From positions 1 to 64,000 of the forward strand of contig JAFRRW010000013.1 of assembly GCA_017427885.1 (NCBI GenBank): a DNA stretch of 64,000 nt. Direction: 5' to 3'. The notes under the pieces were generated by a model. The model saw only the letters and a program-made list of their open reading frames with translations, did no database searches and was not told the origin of the DNA. How positions within the stretch are numbered: position 1 is the first letter of the stretch; every line of letters starts with the position of its first letter. The position numbers and the translations under genes were made by a program. The DNA comes from Bacteroidales bacterium. GTDB taxonomy: Bacteria > Bacteroidota > Bacteroidia > Bacteroidales > UBA932. Positions 9,682 to 18,865 of this stretch are shown here, piece after piece.

Positions 9682-12600
9682 ATGATGACCAGCCGCACTT
9701 TCCCTTCCGGTTTCCTGCCGTTCCTTTTTATTCCGGTCCTTGTCGCATTCTTTTCTGCGGCAGTCGTTTCCGCCCAGGACCGCCCCGTTTCCGAGACTGC
9801 AGGGAAGTCGGTTAGCCTTGACGCGATGCTGGACAGCGTGGACGTTGCCGTGAAGAGGCTCGGAGAGGAGAGGGGCTCCGCCGGGGAGGGGATCGCAGGG
9901 TCCGGCACCCGGACCATCTCCGGTTACATCGGCGCCATCCCGATGACCGCGGGGGTCTCGGCCTCCGGCGCGAGGACCTACTCCATCCCCATAATGACCA
10001 CTGACGCCCCCGGCGGGGCCCCGGCCGTCTCGCTCGAGTACAACAGCCAGGGAAGGCACGGCGCGGCGGGATACGGATGGGAGATAGGCGGTCTTTCCGC
10101 CATCACTTCCGCCAGCAAGACACCGTTTTACAACGACACCACCGTGGCGGCCGCCTACAACGGTCCCGTGTGGGCGCTGGACGGGATGCCGCTTGTGCAG
10201 CACCTGGAGGACGGGATGGACGATTACACCCTCAAGACGGCGAGGGGCAACGTCTTCGTCTCCCCCGGGATGCTGACCTTCCACGCACTCAGCCCTGACG
10301 GCAGGAAACTGACATACGGAGACGGGGGAGGGGGCGTCGGGCCCATAATCCCCATCTACGGGTCGGAAGACCGCAACGGCAACCTGATACTGTACGAGTA
10401 CAACCTCTTCGGTCATGGCCGGGAACTGCCGACCAGGATACGGTACGGCGGGAAGACGGCTTCCGCCTGCACCTCGAGCATCGTGTTCTCATACGATACC
10501 AGGGACGACTCTCCGGAGACCTACTACGCGGGGGGTTACAGCGGTGCGGACGTCCTGCTCAAGCGCATCTCCTGCCTGGAAGGCGCCGACACCCTTGCCC
10601 GGTACGACCTCAGGCATACCCTCAGGGACGACGCGTGGGTCCTGACGCGGGTGGACTGCAGCAGGGAGGGGGTGTCGCTCCAGCCCCTGGTCTTTTCGTA
10701 CGACGGCACCTCCACCCCCACCCAGCATTCCCTCCAGTCGTCCACCACCTTCTTCACCAGCGGCTACTCCTCGGGCAGCAGCCTCGTCATCGGGAGGGGG
10801 AAGATCCTCGAGGGGAGCTTCGACGACGGCCTGGTCTTCCATACCAGATATGCCCAGTATGACGCCTCCGGCGGCAACAACGGCAGCGGCTATCCGACCA
10901 ATATGACCATCGCGGTCGCCCCGCCCCCGCTGAAGGACAACATCGTAAGCCTGTGCACCAACGTGACTACGGGCAACGGCTTCCAGCTCATAACGCCCAT
11001 TGACGCCGACGGGGACGGCACCGACGAACTGGTGAAAGTCAACTTCGGAGCCAAGAGCGGTCAGAACGTTACCCTGGCCGTCACGAAATACCGTTACAAC
11101 GGGACCTCTGTCGTCCAGCAGTCTTCCGGCAACGTTTCCGTGAAGGGCGTCGTGTCGGCAGCCAACTCACAACGCTCCGAAAGGCGGTATTATTTCGGGG
11201 ACTTCACGGGCTGCGGCCACGGGCAGATGCTCACGACGACTTATTCGTACGGCACGTCGTACGCCGCGCTGATAGACCTCGCCACGGGGACCAAGGTCGG
11301 AGAGAAGGCCATGCCCCCGGCGCTTTCCTGGAACTCGTCCCTCCTGGTGCTGGACATCAACAGGGACGGCAGGACCGAGGTCTGCCTTCCCACCTCCGGC
11401 GGCCTGGCCTCCTACACCGTGAAGGACTCCGGGCTGCTCGTCCTTGACACCACCTACGGATGGGGCGGAAGCAACCCCTTCGCCGACACGTCCGCCCGCA
11501 ACTTTGTCGCCGACGTCAACGGCGACGGCTATCCGGACATCCTCTCCGCCCCGTCCTCCTCCTCGGACTTCGCCTGGAGCGCCAGGATATCCACGGGCGT
11601 CGGTTTCATCGGCAAGACGGTCTATGTAGGGACCGTAGACCGGGACAAGGACGACGTCGTCTTCGTCGACGTCAACCGCGACGGGCTTCCGGACTTCGTG
11701 AGGGCTGAGAGCCTCATGGTCACGGTATGCATCAACAGGAACGGCACCACGTTCTCCCCGGCCCAGGAATACTCCGCGGCAAGGCCTCTCGGCATGGCCG
11801 TTGTTCCCCTCAACGTCACGGAGACAGGCTCCGCCAGCCACGTGATGGTGCTGGACGGGGCGAAGGCCGTGCTCTACACCGACCCGGCGCTGAGCTACAA
11901 CCTGAGGACCGTCACCTGCTCCGCTGACGGGTTCGGGAACACTACCCTGAACACCTACGGGGGCCTCTCCGCGGAGCCTCAGACTGGACAGCTGGAACCA
12001 TGGCAGTACGCGGTCGACAATACCTACGTCCCCGATCCCTCACAGGGTCTCTCCCGCATCTCCTCCCCCGTGAGGACGCTGTGCGCCGAGGAGACGTACC
12101 TGGGGAACGGGTCCGGGACGCCCTCGACGTCCGGGACCCGGATCTCGCAGGTCTACTACGTCCGGAAGAACGCGGTGGTGAGCACGAGGGGACTGGGGTT
12201 CCTGGGATTCGCGTCGTCTGCGGCCTGGGACGTCCTCAAGGGAGTCCGCATCCAGACGACCTTCGATCCGGCCAAGTTCGGAGTCCCTACTTACTCCAAG
12301 ACCTATCTCGACGAGGAGTCGAACAACCCCTTCCTCACCGTAACCAACACGTGGGACTCGCATTCCACCCTCTACGGGAAGCTGGACCCGAGGCTCACGC
12401 AGTCAGTGTCGGTGGACGTCCTGTCGGGAGTCACCACGACGACGGTTAACTCCTATGATCCGTACGGGTACCTGTCCAGGGTGCGCACGACCCGATCCGT
12501 GGCCGCTGCAGGGAGCGCTGTCGCGGACTCCAAGGGGGAGGACACTTATACGGAGTTCTCCCACTCCTTCTCCTCCGCCACCTTCATCCTCGGTTCCCCG

Positions 12601-15600
12601 TCCCGGCAGGAGACCACGCGCACGGGGAGGCTCTACGGCACCGCCAACACCATGAACGGGGAACCGGCAACGGACCTGTGGTCGAGGAAGGTCGAGTGGA
12701 CATACGACTCCAAGAAACGGCCCCTGACGAAGAAGGAGTACGGCTGGCTCAAGACTACCTATCTCAACGAGGACCTGCTCCCCGAGGAGATATCCGCCGA
12801 CTACGACACCTCGGGAGGATCCAAGGGGGATGTAGGGACGGATGGCGGCGGCCCCCTCAGGGTGCCGAAGATATTCACGGGAGGAGACCTGGAGAAGGAG
12901 ACGCGGTGGACCTACGACGACAGAGGCAACGTGCTCACCGAGAAGGTATATCCCCACGAGGCGACATCGTATCTCCAGACGTCCTGGACATACGACTCCT
13001 CGGGGAGGCGCGTCGTATCATCAACCGACCCGCTCGGGCTCACCACGACCTATTCGGACCATGACGTTTTCGGCAACCCCACGTCGGTGACCGACCACAC
13101 CGGCACGACCTCGTACACCTATGACACCTGGGGCCGCCTGACGCGCACCGACCATCCCAGCAAGGAGTGGGAGGACGAACTGAGGGCCTGGGGAGGAAAG
13201 GGACTGTACACCGCACTCTCGAGGACCAGCCACGGCACCCGCGACAGCACGCACTACGACGCCGCGGGAAGGGTGGTCCGTTCGGCCGACAAGCGGTACA
13301 ACGGCACGTGGAGGGTGGTCAGGAGGCAGTATGACACAAAAGGCAGGCTGTTGAAGGTGTCGCTTCCCTTCAAGGGGTCCTCGACACCCAAGTGGAATGT
13401 CTACACGTATGATCCCTACGGCAGGGAAACCCTTTATACCGAGGCATCCGGAAAGACGACCACCCATTCGTACAACGGGAGGGTTTCGTCAGTAACCTCG
13501 GCGAACGTCACCACCACGACCACCGTCGACGCCGACGGCAACGCCGTCCTGATTCACGATCCGGGCGGTGACATCGTGAACGTCCTGCAGCCCCACGGGA
13601 AGCCGGTGAGGACCACCGCCCCGGGGAACGCGGTGACGACCCTGCGCTACGACCAGTGGGGGAACCGCAGCAGGATAGACGCCCCAAGCTTCGGGACACA
13701 GACGGACACGACCGTGTGGAACGCCGGCGGCACGTCCGTCTCCACCACGGTGAACAGGTACGGGACGACTGTGGTGACGAGGGACATCCACGGCAGGACC
13801 ACGGCCGTCAGCAGGACGGGAGCCGGGAGCGGATCGGAGTATGGGGCGTTCAACACGACGTACACCTACAACTCGAAGGGACTGCTCACGTCCGAGTCCT
13901 CCACCAACGGCACGTCGCACTCCTACACCTACGACACATTCGACCGTCTAAAGACGGTCACTGAAACGGCGGCCGGTCTCTCGTTCTCGTCGACCGCGGT
14001 CTATTCCGACACGACCAGCCTCGGGCCGATAGGGACGGTGAGGTCCGTCACCTTCAAACGGGGGAACACCACCCTCGCCAAAGAGATATACACCTATGCC
14101 TACGGACACCGGAAGAAAATAGCGGTGAACAGCAGTACTGGCATCACGAACGGCACCAAGGTGTGGGAACTCACGGGAGAGAACGAACTAGGACTGCCCA
14201 CGAGTTCGGGTACTCTCAGCATCACGAGAAGTTATGGATACGATACACTCGGAGTTCCTACTTCCAGGACTACCAATTCCGTCACGGAGGGATATGCCAT
14301 AAGCGTCCAGACGGGGAACCTCACGTCAAGGACCCCTCCCGCCCCCTCGGGAGGCACCGCCCCGGGGACGGAGTCGTTCGGATACGACGGCATCAACAGG
14401 ATAACGTCGTGGACTAGGCCGGGATCCGCCACCACGGCCACCACGTCGTATGACACGAAGGGGAACATAACCACGTTGAGTACATCCGGCACGATGGCCT
14501 ATGCGGGAGGGGCTACGGATCCCTACTCGTTGACCGGTTACACTCCTGCCTCCTCCTCTTCCGCGAGGACCCTGCCGACGGTCCTCTACAACCCCATGGG
14601 CCGGCCGTCGAGGGTGACCACCAGTGACGACTACCGGGTGGACTTCGTCTATGACGCGGACGGACAGAGGAAGAAGATGACCGTCACCGACGACAGTTCC
14701 ACCACCCCGACGGTACTGTTCAACAGGATTTACCTCGGAGGACGCTTCGAGAGGGAGACCAATGGGAGCGGGACGGTCACCGCGGAGAGGCTGTGGCTGG
14801 GAGGCGACGCATACTCGGCCCCGGTGGTGCTGAAGCGCTCGGGAAGCAGCGGGAACTGGACGGCCTACAACGTGGGACGCGATCTTCTCGGGAGCATCAC
14901 CTCGGTCCAGACAAAGGCCGGGACAGTGTCCGAGCAGCGCTCCTACGACCCCTGGGGCAGGGCAAGGGACCCGCAGACGCTGGCGCCCATCCCGTCGGGG
15001 TCCGAGCCGACCTACATGCTCGGTCGGGGGTTCACCGGCCACGAGTGGATCCCCTACGCCCGCGTGTGGAACGCCAACGCGAGGCTCTACGACCCGATAC
15101 TGGGCCGGTTCCTGAGCCCCGACCCCTATGTCCAGGCACCGGGATTCACGCAGAACTACAACAGGTTCGCGTATGCGCTGAACAACCCGCTGGTATACTC
15201 GGATGAGAGCGGGGAGTTTGCAATAACCACGATGCTGATAGTAGGAGGCATTACCGCCGCATTGTTTGGAGGCGGGAACCTTGCTGCCCACGCCATCAGG
15301 AAAGACGATTTGGGTCATGGAAACTGGGCAAAGTATTTCTTCTCCGGTGCTGTCGCTGGGTTTATTGTTGGAGTATCTGCATACTCCGGATTCGCTGGCT
15401 TGCAAGGACTCTCAAATATGTCCGGATTTCTGGGGACCTTTGGGACCATTGGGAAATTCGGTGCACTTGGTGGTGAAACAATGCATATAACGGCTACAAC
15501 GATAGGAATGGGAGGAGGGTTGATCAGACATGGTTGGGAAGGGCTGGCCAATTCGGCTAAGATATTCCTTGGAAATTTTTATCTTGATGAAAACGCCTCC

Positions 15601-16080
15601 TTCTTCGGCAGTGTCTGGCAGGGCGTTTCTCGTCATACGTGGGAATCGTTGCAAACGGGGTTGGGGTATGATTATACTCAATTCCGAAATGGTCTTGCTG
15701 ATATAAATAGAGTAAAATTTTACAAGGGAGCAACTTTTGTTATTAATGAAGAATCAAGGAAACACCAAGGGGCCACAATCGGTAGTTATATAAACATTGA
15801 CGATAGTAGTAAGATTCCAAATAATATAGGTTTTGAGAATTACGTTAACGAAGAAGACCAATTGTATGCTCACGAATATGGCCATGTTATTCAAAGCCGT
15901 AGGTTAGGATTATCTTATCCAATAATTGCTATTTTTAGTTTAGGCAGTCAAATAGCTGATGATTTAAACACTGGACATCATCATAGTCTTTTCTTTACTG
16001 AAGTAATGGCAAATAGGTTTTCGTGTCCACTTTTCCCTTCATATAGTTGGGGAACTCCCGAATATCCAATAAAATACTGA
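9682..16080 (+). CDS. Exported SpvB/YD-repeat (Rhs) polymorphic toxin with C-terminal metalloprotease-like tail
   Basis: A 2132-residue protein. In order: Sec signal peptide (about 1-31, ending VSAQD); an SpvB-like N-terminal part (GYIGAIPMTAGV, SLEYNSQGRHGAAGYGWEIG); four FG-GAP/calcium-loop repeats DADGDGTDE, DINRDGRTE, DVNGDGYPD, DVNRDGLPD (about 440-670); many YD repeats (about 1000-1780); the Rhs-associated core with ARLYDPILGRFLSPDP and NNPLVYSDESGEF (about 1785-1847). Such shells fold into a cocoon around a variable toxin. The tail (1848-2132) has two hydrophobic segments, then HEYGH at 2064-2068 and TEVMAN with E2107, which fit a zincin HExxH plus distal glutamate. From about base 15,220 the DNA becomes clearly richer in A+T than the shell, as expected for an exchanged toxin tip. 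Target unknown. Confidence 0.88.
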   Translation: MMTSRTFPSGFLPFLFIPVLVAFFSAAVVSAQDRPVSETAGKSVSLDAMLDSVDVAVKRLGEERGSAGEGIAGSGTRTISGYIGAIPMTAGVSASGARTYSIPIMTTDAPGGAPAVSLEYNSQGRHGAAGYGWEIGGLSAITSASKTPFYNDTTVAAAYNGPVWALDGMPLVQHLEDGMDDYTLKTARGNVFVSPGMLTFHALSPDGRKLTYGDGGGGVGPIIPIYGSEDRNGNLILYEYNLFGHGRELPTRIRYGGKTASACTSSIVFSYDTRDDSPETYYAGGYSGADVLLKRISCLEGADTLARYDLRHTLRDDAWVLTRVDCSREGVSLQPLVFSYDGTSTPTQHSLQSSTTFFTSGYSSGSSLVIGRGKILEGSFDDGLVFHTRYAQYDASGGNNGSGYPTNMTIAVAPPPLKDNIVSLCTNVTTGNGFQLITPIDADGDGTDELVKVNFGAKSGQNVTLAVTKYRYNGTSVVQQSSGNVSVKGVVSAANSQRSERRYYFGDFTGCGHGQMLTTTYSYGTSYAALIDLATGTKVGEKAMPPALSWNSSLLVLDINRDGRTEVCLPTSGGLASYTVKDSGLLVLDTTYGWGGSNPFADTSARNFVADVNGDGYPDILSAPSSSSDFAWSARISTGVGFIGKTVYVGTVDRDKDDVVFVDVNRDGLPDFVRAESLMVTVCINRNGTTFSPAQEYSAARPLGMAVVPLNVTETGSASHVMVLDGAKAVLYTDPALSYNLRTVTCSADGFGNTTLNTYGGLSAEPQTGQLEPWQYAVDNTYVPDPSQGLSRISSPVRTLCAEETYLGNGSGTPSTSGTRISQVYYVRKNAVVSTRGLGFLGFASSAAWDVLKGVRIQTTFDPAKFGVPTYSKTYLDEESNNPFLTVTNTWDSHSTLYGKLDPRLTQSVSVDVLSGVTTTTVNSYDPYGYLSRVRTTRSVAAAGSAVADSKGEDTYTEFSHSFSSATFILGSPSRQETTRTGRLYGTANTMNGEPATDLWSRKVEWTYDSKKRPLTKKEYGWLKTTYLNEDLLPEEISADYDTSGGSKGDVGTDGGGPLRVPKIFTGGDLEKETRWTYDDRGNVLTEKVYPHEATSYLQTSWTYDSSGRRVVSSTDPLGLTTTYSDHDVFGNPTSVTDHTGTTSYTYDTWGRLTRTDHPSKEWEDELRAWGGKGLYTALSRTSHGTRDSTHYDAAGRVVRSADKRYNGTWRVVRRQYDTKGRLLKVSLPFKGSSTPKWNVYTYDPYGRETLYTEASGKTTTHSYNGRVSSVTSANVTTTTTVDADGNAVLIHDPGGDIVNVLQPHGKPVRTTAPGNAVTTLRYDQWGNRSRIDAPSFGTQTDTTVWNAGGTSVSTTVNRYGTTVVTRDIHGRTTAVSRTGAGSGSEYGAFNTTYTYNSKGLLTSESSTNGTSHSYTYDTFDRLKTVTETAAGLSFSSTAVYSDTTSLGPIGTVRSVTFKRGNTTLAKEIYTYAYGHRKKIAVNSSTGITNGTKVWELTGENELGLPTSSGTLSITRSYGYDTLGVPTSRTTNSVTEGYAISVQTGNLTSRTPPAPSGGTAPGTESFGYDGINRITSWTRPGSATTATTSYDTKGNITTLSTSGTMAYAGGATDPYSLTGYTPASSSSARTLPTVLYNPMGRPSRVTTSDDYRVDFVYDADGQRKKMTVTDDSSTTPTVLFNRIYLGGRFERETNGSGTVTAERLWLGGDAYSAPVVLKRSGSSGNWTAYNVGRDLLGSITSVQTKAGTVSEQRSYDPWGRARDPQTLAPIPSGSEPTYMLGRGFTGHEWIPYARVWNANARLYDPILGRFLSPDPYVQAPGFTQNYNRFAYALNNPLVYSDESGEFAITTMLIVGGITAALFGGGNLAAHAIRKDDLGHGNWAKYFFSGAVAGFIVGVSAYSGFAGLQGLSNMSGFLGTFGTIGKFGALGGETMHITATTIGMGGGLIRHGWEGLANSAKIFLGNFYLDENASFFGSVWQGVSRHTWESLQTGLGYDYTQFRNGLADINRVKFYKGATFVINEESRKHQGATIGSYINIDDSSKIPNNIGFENYVNEEDQLYAHEYGHVIQSRRLGLSYPIIAIFSLGSQIADDLNTGHHHSLFFTEVMANRFSCPLFPSYSWGTPEYPIKY

Positions 16081-16090
16081 TTTTTTTACC

Positions 16091-16567
16091 ATGAATAAAA
16101 TTATAGCTGTGGTATTAATAATACTTTTTGCCTATGGTTGTGAGCCTGCCCTAAAAGTAGTATGTTATGTTCCAGAAGAATCAGATGACCTGTTATTCTT
16201 TTTCCCTGAAAGAGGTTCGGTCTGTCCTAAAGACACAGCAATATGGTTTAATAAAGACAAACTACGACAATTGTCTCATTATTCGGATGATAATGGATAT
16301 GAGCGCTATGTGATTAATTTGGGATTAGGAACATGGGATACGGCATTCCGAGAATGGAAAACTGATACGGTGTCTTTTTTCCTTTTCGACAAAAAGATTG
16401 TAAATGAACACACATGGGAGGTAGTACAAGAATCTTATCTCGCTTTGCAACGATATGACCTTACAAAAAAAGATCTAAATAATCTCCATGGACTATTATA
16501 CTATCCACCTACAAGGGAAATGTCCGGAATGAAGATGTGGCCAAGGTATGAGGATGTTAGACCATAG
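16091..16567 (+). CDS. Small lipoprotein, candidate immunity protein to the Rhs toxin
   Basis: A 158-residue protein of no recognised family. It starts with a short hydrophobic signal ending in a lipobox FAYGC (Cys17), so it should be lipid-anchored on the periplasmic or outer face. It starts 10 bases after the toxin stop and shares the toxin tail's low GC, unlike all neighbours, which suggests that both arrived together. Position, size and composition fit an immunity gene. A lipoprotein location would suit a protease toxin that acts in the envelope. No homology-based support is available from sequence reading alone. Confidence 0.6.
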   Translation: MNKIIAVVLIILFAYGCEPALKVVCYVPEESDDLLFFFPERGSVCPKDTAIWFNKDKLRQLSHYSDDNGYERYVINLGLGTWDTAFREWKTDTVSFFLFDKKIVNEHTWEVVQESYLALQRYDLTKKDLNNLHGLLYYPPTREMSGMKMWPRYEDVRP

Positions 16568-16577
16568 CCTATACGAC

Positions 16578-16653
16578 CCGGAGGAGCCATTCCCATAAGC
16601 GAGCATTGCGGCGTCAGCCGTGTATCTGGGAGCGTTGGGAATGGCTCCTCCGG
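16578..16653. repeat. Hairpin element with 18-bp perfect inverted arms
   Basis: CCGGAGGAGCCATTCCCA (16578-16595) is exactly complementary to 16636-16653, around a 40-base centre that itself holds CGGC-GTCA-GCCG. It lies between the converging immunity and nucleoside-kinase genes and could act as a two-way terminator, although no T-run follows. Its plan (long private arms, short core) resembles the repeat family at 28378, 37101 and 55918, but the core differs. Confidence 0.7.
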
Positions 16654-16655
16654 AG

Positions 16656-16676
16656 ATGCCCGGTCAAGCCGGGCAT
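16656..16676. repeat. REP-like palindrome
   Basis: ATGCCCGG-TCAAG-CCGGGCAT, an 8-bp perfect stem with a 5-base loop, followed by GACA. Palindromes of this form recur in intergenic DNA of many bacteria; here it directly follows the 18-bp-arm hairpin. Confidence 0.55.
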
Positions 16677-16705
16677 GACAGGGGGATGATCCTTCGATAA
16701 GGACC

Positions 16706-18361
16706 CTACTGCCCCAGGAAGTCTCTGATGAGGGAAGTCGAGGGAACGTCCTTTTCCGGGACGGGGACGAAATAGTGAAGGAAATTCAGCAGGCGGCTCG
16801 CCTCGGTGTATTCGGGACAGTTCTTGGGTACTGTGGCGAGTATCCATTCCGCTCTGGGGCGGAAGACCGCGAATTCCACCAGATAGGTCGAGTCGAACAG
16901 GACGTCGGCGTCCTCCTGATAGGGATATATCCATTTCACCTCGGCCCGGCGGACGTTGGGCCAGTTGGCGATGGTCTCCCTGGCCGTGAAAGCACCCTTG
17001 TTGCAGTCACGCACTATCCTTCGTAAGAGGCGGTTGTCGCTGGTGGGGATGCAGTTGTGGTCGTCGAGGGAAATCGAGGTGATGGCGTTGATGAAGATCC
17101 TGAATTTCGCGCTCTCCGGGACCTTGTCGGTCAGTCTGGGATTCAGGGCGTGGATTCCCTCGATGAGCAGGACGGAACCTTCCGAAAGGGAGAGTTTCTT
17201 ACCGTTATATTCCCTTATTCCGGTGGTGAAGTTGTATTCGGGCACCTCCACCTCTTCTCCGGCCAGAAGCCTTACCACGTCGCTCTGCAGGGCCTCGTGA
17301 TCGACGGTGTCGAAATTGTCGAAATCGAACGAGCCGTCCGGAAGCCTGGGGGTGTCGAGCCTGTTCACGAAATAGTCGTCGGTGGAGAAGGACACGGGAT
17401 GGAGCCCGCAGGCCTTCAACTGGATGCTCAGCCTCTTGCAGAACGTGCTCTTGCCGCTGCTGGAAGGTCCGGTGATCAGGACGAGCCTCACGGGGTCACG
17501 GGAGAAATACCTCCTGTCTATCTCCTCGGCAATCTGCACTATCTTCTTCTCCTGCAGGGCTTCCGCTATCTGGATCAGGTCAGTGGCCCCTCCTTCGATG
17601 CAGGACCTATTCACGTCACCCACGTTGGAGAGGTTCATTATCTTGTTCCATCTGAGCGTTTCAGAGAACACGTCGAAGGTCTTGGGTTGTGAGAACATCG
17701 GGGCCAGTTCCTCCGGATGGTGCCTGTCGGGGACCCTGAGGAGCATACCGTCGTGGAAGGGGATGAGGCCCCATACCCTGAGGTAGCCGGCGTCGGGGAC
17801 CAGGGCGTCGTAATAGAAGTCGGGAGTCCCGCCGAGGGTGTAATAAGTGATATACACGTCGTCGGTGGTCTCCAGAAGGGTGACCTTGTCCTGGCATCCC
17901 ATCTTCCGGAACAGTTCTATGGCCTCGGGTTTCTGCACCTCGTGGCGGTAGAAGGGCATCTTCTGCTCCACTATCTCCTTCATCCTTGCCGAAATCCTTT
18001 CTATGTCGTCACCCGTGAGGTCCGTGCCTTCACCCTTGTCGACCGTGCAGAAATAGCCCTTGGAGATGGGTCTTCTCAGAACGACCTCGCAGTCGGGGAA
18101 GACGTCTTTCGCGGCCTTGCACAGGAGGAAGCAGAGCGAGCGGCAGTAGGCGTTCCTTCCGTTGTATGTGCGGTAGTCCAGGAACTCCACGTCCCTGTTG
18201 TTGAAAACCCTGAACCTGAGGCCTTCCGTGACATTGTTCACTATCGCGGAGAGGATGTCGTAGGGGCGTTCGAACCCGAAGGAGGGAATCATTTCCAGAA
18301 GGGTGGTGCCTTCCTGGAATTCACCGTAAGTGCCGGTGTTCTTGCAGAAGATCTTGAGCAT
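16706..18361 (-). CDS. Nucleoside (uridine-type) kinase with N-terminal TGS/ThrRS-like region
   Basis: Predicted P-loop kinase that phosphorylates a nucleoside, probably uridine or cytidine. The N-terminal half resembles the TGS and second additional domains of threonyl-tRNA synthetase (RPISKGYFC segment), as in the Bacteroidetes two-domain nucleoside kinases. The C-terminal half has Walker A GPSSSGKSTF and the uridine-kinase/phosphoribulokinase stretches STDDYF, FDNFD and LIEGIHALNP. About 551 residues. Start set at MLKIF (18361): the longer GTA/ATG-led frame to 18397 would begin within the -7 promoter element at 18386-18393 and so upstream of transcription. It converges on the immunity gene and is divergent from the next gene. 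Confidence 0.9.
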   Translation of the reverse strand: MLKIFCKNTGTYGEFQEGTTLLEMIPSFGFERPYDILSAIVNNVTEGLRFRVFNNRDVEFLDYRTYNGRNAYCRSLCFLLCKAAKDVFPDCEVVLRRPISKGYFCTVDKGEGTDLTGDDIERISARMKEIVEQKMPFYRHEVQKPEAIELFRKMGCQDKVTLLETTDDVYITYYTLGGTPDFYYDALVPDAGYLRVWGLIPFHDGMLLRVPDRHHPEELAPMFSQPKTFDVFSETLRWNKIMNLSNVGDVNRSCIEGGATDLIQIAEALQEKKIVQIAEEIDRRYFSRDPVRLVLITGPSSSGKSTFCKRLSIQLKACGLHPVSFSTDDYFVNRLDTPRLPDGSFDFDNFDTVDHEALQSDVVRLLAGEEVEVPEYNFTTGIREYNGKKLSLSEGSVLLIEGIHALNPRLTDKVPESAKFRIFINAITSISLDDHNCIPTSDNRLLRRIVRDCNKGAFTARETIANWPNVRRAEVKWIYPYQEDADVLFDSTYLVEFAVFRPRAEWILATVPKNCPEYTEASRLLNFLHYFVPVPEKDVPSTSLIRDFLGQ

Positions 18362-18385
18362 TTGGCGCCTGAATTTGAATGCTTG

Positions 18386-18393
18386 CAAAGATA
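18386..18393 (-). promoter_or_regulatory. -7 element for the nucleoside kinase
   Basis: TATCTTTG on the reverse strand, about 25 bases before the chosen ATG. It decides the start: the upstream in-frame ATG overlaps it. No clear -33 TTTG. Confidence 0.5.
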
Positions 18394-18433
18394 CCAAAAT
18401 AACTTTTTTTATTTTTCAGGATAATCCTTAAAT

Positions 18434-18865
18434 TTGAAGAAATTACCGTTCAACCCGACAGACGCGATGGCAGACCAGTATGTGTGGGATCCGCTGAGGA
18501 AGAAGAAAGTGGCGCTTACTCCCGAGGAGAAGGTGCGGCAGTGGTTCATATCCATACTGCTGGTGCAGGCCCACGTGCCTTCCCAGTTGATGATGAGCGA
18601 GGTGAGCATGAAGTTCGGGAGGAAGAAATACAGGGCCGACATCCTGGTTTACGGAAGGGATCTCAGGCCGGTGATGGCCGTGGAGTGCAAGAGGGAGGAC
18701 GTGGAACTGAGCCAGGAGGTGATAGACCAGGCCCTGAGGTACGATTCCGTGCTTGGGGCCAGGCTGCTGGCGATTACGAACGGTAAATGCACGAAGATCT
18801 ACAGGAAGGGGGAGTCGGGTTTCGAGGAGATTCCCGTACTTCCCGAGTATAAGGATATGGACTGA
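18434..18865 (+). CDS. Solitary HsdR_N-like (type I restriction enzyme R N-terminal) domain protein
   Basis: A small protein (143 residues from the TTG at 18434, 132 from the ATG at 18467) related to the HSDR_N_2 domain. It has LTPEEKVRQWF near the N-terminus and the nuclease-fold residues D (KYRADILVY) and E-x-K (AVECKRED). The PD-(D/E)xK core is thus complete, but no helicase or methylase genes are near. Homologues are widespread in Bacteroidales as stand-alone genes of unknown role. The TTG start keeps an N-terminal LPFNP motif seen in relatives as I recall them, but it overlaps a possible TAAATTTG -7 element (18429-18436), which would favour the ATG. The stop overlaps the next start (TGATG), so translation is probably coupled to the CCA enzyme. 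Confidence 0.8.
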   Translation: MKKLPFNPTDAMADQYVWDPLRKKKVALTPEEKVRQWFISILLVQAHVPSQLMMSEVSMKFGRKKYRADILVYGRDLRPVMAVECKREDVELSQEVIDQALRYDSVLGARLLAITNGKCTKIYRKGESGFEEIPVLPEYKDMD

